Shown piece after piece: positions 7,250 through 10,982 of a stretch of DNA of 10,982 nucleotides. Under the pieces are notes generated by a model that had not been told where the DNA came from, ran no database searches, and was given only the letters and a program-made list of their open reading frames with translations. Within the stretch, counting starts at the first letter, position 1; each line of letters starts with the position of its first letter. Origin of the DNA: an uncultured Opitutia bacterium (GTDB lineage Bacteria > Verrucomicrobiota > Verrucomicrobiia > Opitutales > UBA953). The translations under genes and the position numbers were made by a program. The stretch covers positions 1 to 10,982 of the forward strand of contig CAIRWP010000346.1 of assembly GCA_903882335.1 (NCBI GenBank), given 5' to 3'.

Positions 7250-8602
7250 TCACTTACCCGACTTCTTCTTTTTCGCGGCACCGGGCTCGGGCCCGTCGCG
7301 GTCGGAGTAATCGCTTCCCCAAAGTGGTTTCATATTGCCGCGGTTCCACTCGTCCCAGCGCGCCTGCAGCTGCTTGACCTTCTCCGGCTGCTCGGCGGCG
7401 AGGTCCTTGTCTTCGTGGATATCCTTGGAAAGGTCGTAGAGCTTGACCGCGCTCACCGGCTGGCGCTTGCCGTTGTCCGTGTCAGCGTTGCCGTCATAGC
7501 GGACAAGCTTCCAATCGCCCTGGCGGATGGCCATCTGTTCGCCGAAGCGCCAATAAAGCGCCTCGTGCGGCGCCGTCTTCACCGTCCCCGCGAAGTAGGG
7601 CAAGAGGTCGGCACCCTCCAGCTTCCATTCCGGCAGCGGAGCTATGCCCGCGGCGGCGAGGGCAGTGGCGTGCAGATCGAGCTGCACCACCGGAGCATCG
7701 TAGACCGCCGGGGCCAGCCGCCCGGGCCAAGTGACGAGGAACGGCACGCGAATACCGCCCTCGAGGGTGGTGCGCTTGGAACCACGGAAGGGCGCGTTCA
7801 CCGAGCCATTGGTCGTGGTGCCGTTCATGGTCGGGCCGCCGTTGTCGCTGATGAAGCAGATCAACGTGCGTCCCTCCTGACCGCTCTCCTTCAGCGCCTG
7901 GCGGACCCGGCCGATGTTCTCGTCCATCGCCGACAGCATCGCGGCATAGGTCCGGCGCTTCTTGTCGGGGATCGCCGCGAACTTCGCCAAACGGGCGTCG
8001 GTAGCGTCCATCGGCGTGTGCACGGCGTTGAAGGGAAGGTAGAGGAACCAGGGGCGATCGGCATGCTTGCGGACGAAGGCCTCGGCTTCCCGGCCGAAGG
8101 CATCGGTGGCGTAATCCATCTCCTTCACGGGCTGGTCGCCGCGCAGGAAGCCACCGGCGTTGAAATAACTATGGGCGCCGCCGAGGAACCCGAAGAACTC
8201 GGCGAAGCCGCGGCTCGGCGGGGTTTGCGCGGGCTGCGACCCCAGGTGCCACTTGCCGACCATCCCGGTGACGTAGCCGGCCTTGCCGAGGCGTTCCGGT
8301 AGGATTCCCTCGGTCAGAGGCAGCCCGTTCGCCCCGTTGGGGTTGAACTCATGGCCGAAACGATTCTGCTGGCGACCGGTGAGCAGGCCGGCGCGCGTGG
8401 GCGAGCAATAAGGACCGGTGACGTAACCGTTCGTGCAGCGCACGCCCGCGGCCGCCAGCGCGTCGAGGTGCGGCGTCGGGATATCCTTGCAGCCGTGGAA
8501 CCCGACGTCGGCGTAGCCCAGGTCGTCGGCGACGATGAAGAGGATATTGGGGCGGTCCGCGGCGGCGAGGGTGGCGGCGAGGAGGAGCAGCAGGCAACGC
8601 AT
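7250..8602 (-). CDS. Secreted formylglycine-dependent sulfatase (sulfatase 4)
   Basis: Fourth sulfatase, convergent to the operon. I take the ATG at 8602, giving 450 residues, because a compact signal peptide (MRCLLLLLAATLAAA) begins there; an in-frame ATG at 8674 would only add 24 poorly placed residues. Active-site residues: Asp26-Asp27 in VADDLGYAD, Cys66 in CSPTRAGLLTG, Lys117 and His119 in GKWHLG, His195 in FNAVHTPMD, Asp253-Asn254 in ISDNGG and Lys276 in RGSKRT. The C-terminal part has QGDWKLVRYDG, LYDLSKDIHEDKDLA, WDEWNRGNMKPLW and a Lys-rich tail (KKKKSGK). The WDEWN...KPLW ending is frequent in sulfatases of Planctomycetota and Verrucomicrobiota. It belongs to a separate transcription unit starting in the 8603-8725 intergenic region. 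The sugar substrate is unknown. Confidence 0.95.
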   Translation of the reverse strand: MRCLLLLLAATLAAADRPNILFIVADDLGYADVGFHGCKDIPTPHLDALAAAGVRCTNGYVTGPYCSPTRAGLLTGRQQNRFGHEFNPNGANGLPLTEGILPERLGKAGYVTGMVGKWHLGSQPAQTPPSRGFAEFFGFLGGAHSYFNAGGFLRGDQPVKEMDYATDAFGREAEAFVRKHADRPWFLYLPFNAVHTPMDATDARLAKFAAIPDKKRRTYAAMLSAMDENIGRVRQALKESGQEGRTLICFISDNGGPTMNGTTTNGSVNAPFRGSKRTTLEGGIRVPFLVTWPGRLAPAVYDAPVVQLDLHATALAAAGIAPLPEWKLEGADLLPYFAGTVKTAPHEALYWRFGEQMAIRQGDWKLVRYDGNADTDNGKRQPVSAVKLYDLSKDIHEDKDLAAEQPEKVKQLQARWDEWNRGNMKPLWGSDYSDRDGPEPGAAKKKKSGK

Positions 8603-8725
8603 GGTATGCAGGAAGATACACCCGAGCAGGGTGAAAAGTTGCCACAAGGTCGAGCCGCCCTCATAAAGCGGCAATCTGGGCCGATTTCATTGGCGACCAG
8701 GCTAACCCTAACCCAAGATGACGCG
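8603..8725. other. Divergent intergenic region between sulfatase 4 and the small membrane protein
   Basis: This 123-base region must hold the promoters for sulfatase 4 (leftward) and the small membrane protein (rightward). A short inverted repeat, GCCGC (8654-8658) and GCGGC (8668-8672) around a nine-base A/T-rich centre, could be an operator or chance. I found no convincing paired -35/-10 boxes and no sigma-54-like element in either direction. Near the right end, ATG-ACG-CGG-TGA (8718-8729) forms a three-codon ORF overlapping the next GTG start. Confidence 0.5.
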
Positions 8726-9178
8726 GTGAACGCCCCCACGCCACCACCCCTGCCTCCGGCGCCCGCCCCCACCCTTCTGGGCCGACTCGCGATCATCGGC
8801 GCCGGGCTCGGCGGCCTCACCGCCCTGGGCCTGACGCTCAAGTACCTGGCCCAGGGCCTCGGCGTGCCGGGCAATTTCGACCTCGGAGGCTTGATCTTCC
8901 TGGGCGCGGTGCTGCTGGTCCCGCTGACGCCTTTCGTGGCGGTCGGCGCCGCCGCGTCCCGTTGTCGAGAGACGCCGATGCATGTCGCCTGCCTGCTGTT
9001 CGAACTCCTCGCGCTGCCGAGCTGCTGGTACTACGCGCAGCTCGCGTTCCGCCTGATCAAACCGGACGCGCTGGAAGCGATGACGTTCCTCTTCCTGCCG
9101 GTCTACCAGTTCGCCGCCCTCGGCCTTTGCCTCGGACTGGGCGCCCTGATCGAGCATCTCCGCCGCCGCCAAGGCTGA
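8726..9178 (+). CDS. Small hypothetical protein with four predicted membrane segments
   Basis: I do not recognise a family. The frame is open from far upstream, but that part is antisense to sulfatase 4. The GTG at 8726 gives a sensible 150-residue protein. It begins with a Pro/Ala-rich stretch (residues 3-15), then shows four hydrophobic segments at about 21-43, 55-77, 86-108 and 118-143, and ends with a basic tail (LRRRQG). Cysteines occur at 80, 89, 100 and 135, and a Trp-Tyr-Tyr cluster at 101-103. It is probably an inner-membrane protein with both ends in the cytoplasm. No catalytic or binding motif is visible. It faces the DUF1501 gene across a three-base gap and diverges from sulfatase 4, so it appears to be a single-gene transcript. 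The start could be a few codons different. Confidence 0.7.
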   Translation: MNAPTPPPLPPAPAPTLLGRLAIIGAGLGGLTALGLTLKYLAQGLGVPGNFDLGGLIFLGAVLLVPLTPFVAVGAAASRCRETPMHVACLLFELLALPSCWYYAQLAFRLIKPDALEAMTFLFLPVYQFAALGLCLGLGALIEHLRRRQG

Positions 9179-9181
9179 ACC

Positions 9182-10675
9182 TCAGGCCAGCAGTTCGCGC
9201 ACGACATTCCCGTGCACGTCGGTCAGCCGGCGATCGATGCCGTTGTTGCGGAACGTCAGGCGCGTGTGGTCGATGCCCAGCAGATGGAGCATCGTCGCGT
9301 GCACGTCGTAAACCTGCGTCGGGTTGGCCCGGTCCAGCGGTTTGTACCCCCACTGGTCGCTTTCCCCGTGAGTCACGCCGCCCTTGATACCGCCCCCGGC
9401 CAGCCAGTTCGTGAAGACGAACGGGTTGTGGTCGCGGCCCTTGCCGCCCTGCGAGGAGGGCATGCGGCCGAATTCCGTGGTCCAGAGGATCAGCGTGTCG
9501 TCGAAGAGTCCGCGTTGCTTCAGGTCCTTGATGAACGCGGCGATGCCGCGGGACATCCCCAGGGCGAGCGGGCCATGATCCCGGCGGACGTCCTCGTGGG
9601 AATCCCAGTTGCGGCGGGGGAACCCGTTGTCGTTGCCGCTCCAGACCTGAACGAAGCGCACGCCGCGCTCCAACAGGCGACGGGCCGCGAGGCAACGCTG
9701 ACCGAAGACGAAGGTCTCCTCGGCCTCGTTGATGTTCTTGTCCCAGACCTGCGGACCACGTTCCAGCCCGTAGAGTTTGAGCACATGTTCCCGCTCCGCC
9801 TTCAGGTCGAGGGCCGCGGGCGCCGCAAGCTGCATGCGGGCGGCCAATTCGTAGCTCCGGATCCGCGCCTCCAGCCGCTGGTCCCCCGGCCGCTCGGCCG
9901 CATGCCCGCGATTGAGTTCGGCCAGCACGGCTTGGGCCGCGGGCTCGCCTTCGGGACGCAGCCACGCGGCGGCCTTGCCCGGGAAAAGATCCTCCACGGG
10001 ATTGTCCGCGCCGGGCCGGATGACCGTGCCGCTATGTTGCGCGGGCAGGAAGGCGGCGTCCCAGTTCTTGACCCCGTTGGAGGCGAAGCCGCGGTGGTCC
10101 GGCAACACCACGAAAGACGGCAGGTTGTCATTCTCGGAACCGAGCGCGTAGCTGACCCAGCAGCCCGCGCCCGGGAAACCAGGCAACGGAAAACCCGTCG
10201 ACTGCAGGAGGGTCGCGGCGCTGTGCACGCCCGACTTGCCGACCATGTTGTGCACGAAGGCAAGGTCGTCGACCACGTCGCCCAGCGGCGCGGCGACCTC
10301 GCTCAGCCGCTTGCCGGAGCGACCATAGGGCTGGAAATCCCAGAACGGACGCATCCACGGCCCCAGCCCATTCTGGAACGCCTCCACCTTCTCGCCGAAG
10401 TCGCTCGGCTGACCATGGCGTTTCACCAGCTCCGGCTTGAAGTCGTAAAGGTCGAGATGGCTGGCGGCGCCCGCCATGAAGAACTGCACGACCCGTTTCG
10501 CCTTGGCCGGGCGATGCAAGACACCGCCGAGTTGACCGGGGGCGGCCAGGGCCTGATCCCGCCCGAGCAAGGCCGCTAGGGCGATGCCGCCGAGCCCGCC
10601 GCCGGAACGCCAGAGGAACTCGCGACGACCGAGCGACGGCGCCACGGCGCGATGGAAGGGAGAGGTGCGGCTCAT
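9182..10675 (-). CDS. DUF1501 family protein with Tat signal (alkaline phosphatase superfamily fold)
   Basis: DUF1501 proteins are exported proteins related to sulfatases and phosphatases by fold; their reaction is not established. This one has 497 residues from the ATG at 10675. The N-terminus is a twin-arginine signal: GRREFL at residues 16-21, a Gly/Leu hydrophobic stretch, and a likely cleavage site near residue 44 (QALA), implying export of a folded, perhaps metal-loaded protein. Family landmarks visible are FMAGAASHLDLYDFKP (66-81), GKSGVHSAA (147-154), NWDSHEDVRRDHGPLA (356-371), LWTTEFGRMP (397-406), GRDHNPFVFTNWLAGGG (413-429) and YDVHATMLHLLGIDH (456-470). Candidate metal ligands include His73, Asp75, His360, Glu401, His416, Asp457 and His459. 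The formylglycine motif of true sulfatases is absent. It lies four bases downstream of the DUF1553 gene, so the two are co-transcribed. Confidence 0.93.
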   Translation of the reverse strand: MSRTSPFHRAVAPSLGRREFLWRSGGGLGGIALAALLGRDQALAAPGQLGGVLHRPAKAKRVVQFFMAGAASHLDLYDFKPELVKRHGQPSDFGEKVEAFQNGLGPWMRPFWDFQPYGRSGKRLSEVAAPLGDVVDDLAFVHNMVGKSGVHSAATLLQSTGFPLPGFPGAGCWVSYALGSENDNLPSFVVLPDHRGFASNGVKNWDAAFLPAQHSGTVIRPGADNPVEDLFPGKAAAWLRPEGEPAAQAVLAELNRGHAAERPGDQRLEARIRSYELAARMQLAAPAALDLKAEREHVLKLYGLERGPQVWDKNINEAEETFVFGQRCLAARRLLERGVRFVQVWSGNDNGFPRRNWDSHEDVRRDHGPLALGMSRGIAAFIKDLKQRGLFDDTLILWTTEFGRMPSSQGGKGRDHNPFVFTNWLAGGGIKGGVTHGESDQWGYKPLDRANPTQVYDVHATMLHLLGIDHTRLTFRNNGIDRRLTDVHGNVVRELLA

Positions 10676-10679
10676 CGGT

Positions 10680-10982
10680 TCAGTCGGCGAAGATGAATTC
10701 GTTGAGGTTGAGCAGCACCCGGCAGGTGGCCGGGAGCCCTTCGGCGCGGGCGTAGGCCAGCAACCGGGCGCGCTCCGCGACGGTCGGTGGGCGCCCCAGG
10801 ACCAGCGCGGAGGCCCGGTCGACCTGCGCGGGCAGGTCGGGCCGCTCGCGGCTGACCCGCTCGGCGAGGAAGCCGGCCTGCGTGAGCATGAATCCGTTGT
10901 TCAGCAACGCCAGCGCCTGGAGCGCCGAGAGGCTCTCGTTTCGCTTGTCGACCCGCATCGACGGGTCGGCGCAGTCGAGGGA
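10680..10982 (-). CDS. DUF1553 family protein, C-terminal 100 residues only (5' part beyond window)
   Basis: The frame is open through the right edge and ends with TGA at 10682-10680. The visible 100 residues show the typical end of DUF1553: LDCADPSMRVDKRNES, LSALQALALLNNGFML, a Leu/Arg-rich helical segment with LGRPPTVAERARLL, and the closing VLLNLNEFIFAD. An internal ATG at 10958 is not the real start, because the conserved LDCADPS lies before it. Full-length relatives usually carry an N-terminal cytochrome c-like domain and DUF1549 ahead of DUF1553 and are exported; whether this one does cannot be seen. It is followed at four bases by the DUF1501 gene, the standard order for this pair in PVC bacteria. 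Biochemical function is unknown. Confidence 0.9.
   Translation of the reverse strand, partial: SLDCADPSMRVDKRNESLSALQALALLNNGFMLTQAGFLAERVSRERPDLPAQVDRASALVLGRPPTVAERARLLAYARAEGLPATCRVLLNLNEFIFAD

Noticed and set aside
7415..8302. 295-codon plus-strand open frame opposite sulfatase 4
   Set aside because: Antisense shadow of a complete sulfatase; repetitive Val/Gly/Arg/Glu composition.
8603..8674. Upstream start of sulfatase 4 at the ATG at 8674
   Set aside because: It would bury the clear signal peptide beginning at 8602 behind 24 residues; I prefer the shorter form.
9175..9185. CTGA-ACC-TCAG hairpin between the membrane protein and DUF1501 genes
   Set aside because: The four-base arms are mostly the two opposing TGA stop codons themselves; too short to count as a terminator.
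9212..10579. 455-codon plus-strand open frame opposite the DUF1501 gene
   Set aside because: Antisense shadow; the minus strand has clear DUF1501 landmarks and a Tat signal.

Overview
The window looks like a high-GC chromosome segment from the PVC superphylum. A member of Verrucomicrobiota (Opitutales-like) is my best guess, with Planctomycetota as the alternative. The basis is the mix of several secreted formylglycine-type sulfatases with a DUF1553-DUF1501 gene pair, a combination known mainly from these phyla. No rRNA is present to settle it. None of the gene starts has a convincing Shine-Dalgarno sequence.

Layout. 1-1713 (minus): dnaK, the Hsp70 chaperone, cut at its C-terminal end by the window edge. 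1714-1911: a divergent promoter region with a sigma-54-like or sigma-70-like element in front of dnaK. 1912-2922 (plus): hemB, porphobilinogen synthase. 3000-7234 (plus): three tightly packed sulfatase genes, joined first by an ATGA overlap and then by TGA-ACC-GTG; they are almost certainly one transcription unit. 7250-8602 (minus): a fourth sulfatase, convergent with the third, with a perfect hairpin covering the junction. 8603-8725: a divergent intergenic region. 8726-9178 (plus): a small unrecognised protein with four predicted membrane segments. 9182-10982 (minus): a DUF1501 protein with a Tat signal, preceded in the same operon by the end of a DUF1553 protein that runs off the right edge.

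How the genes may work together. All four sulfatases carry an export signal, the C-x-P-x-R formylglycine motif and the usual metal-binding residues, so they should be active exported sulfate-ester hydrolases once a maturation enzyme, not encoded here, converts the cysteine. They differ clearly from each other, which suggests different sulfate positions or sugars on one or more sulfated glycans (algal polysaccharides or glycosaminoglycans). DUF1501 belongs to the alkaline phosphatase fold superfamily, as sulfatases do, and DUF1501/DUF1553 pairs often accompany sulfatases in PVC genomes, so the right half may serve the same catabolic programme. No glycoside hydrolase, transporter, sulfatase-maturing enzyme or regulator is visible. 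dnaK and hemB are housekeeping genes that flank the accessory block.

I see no CRISPR array, tRNA, rRNA, insertion sequence or phage gene. The most interesting signals are the sulfatase set with lysine-rich insertions at one shared site, hairpins built around stop codons, the in-frame TGA-ACC-GTG junction and the orphan membrane protein.
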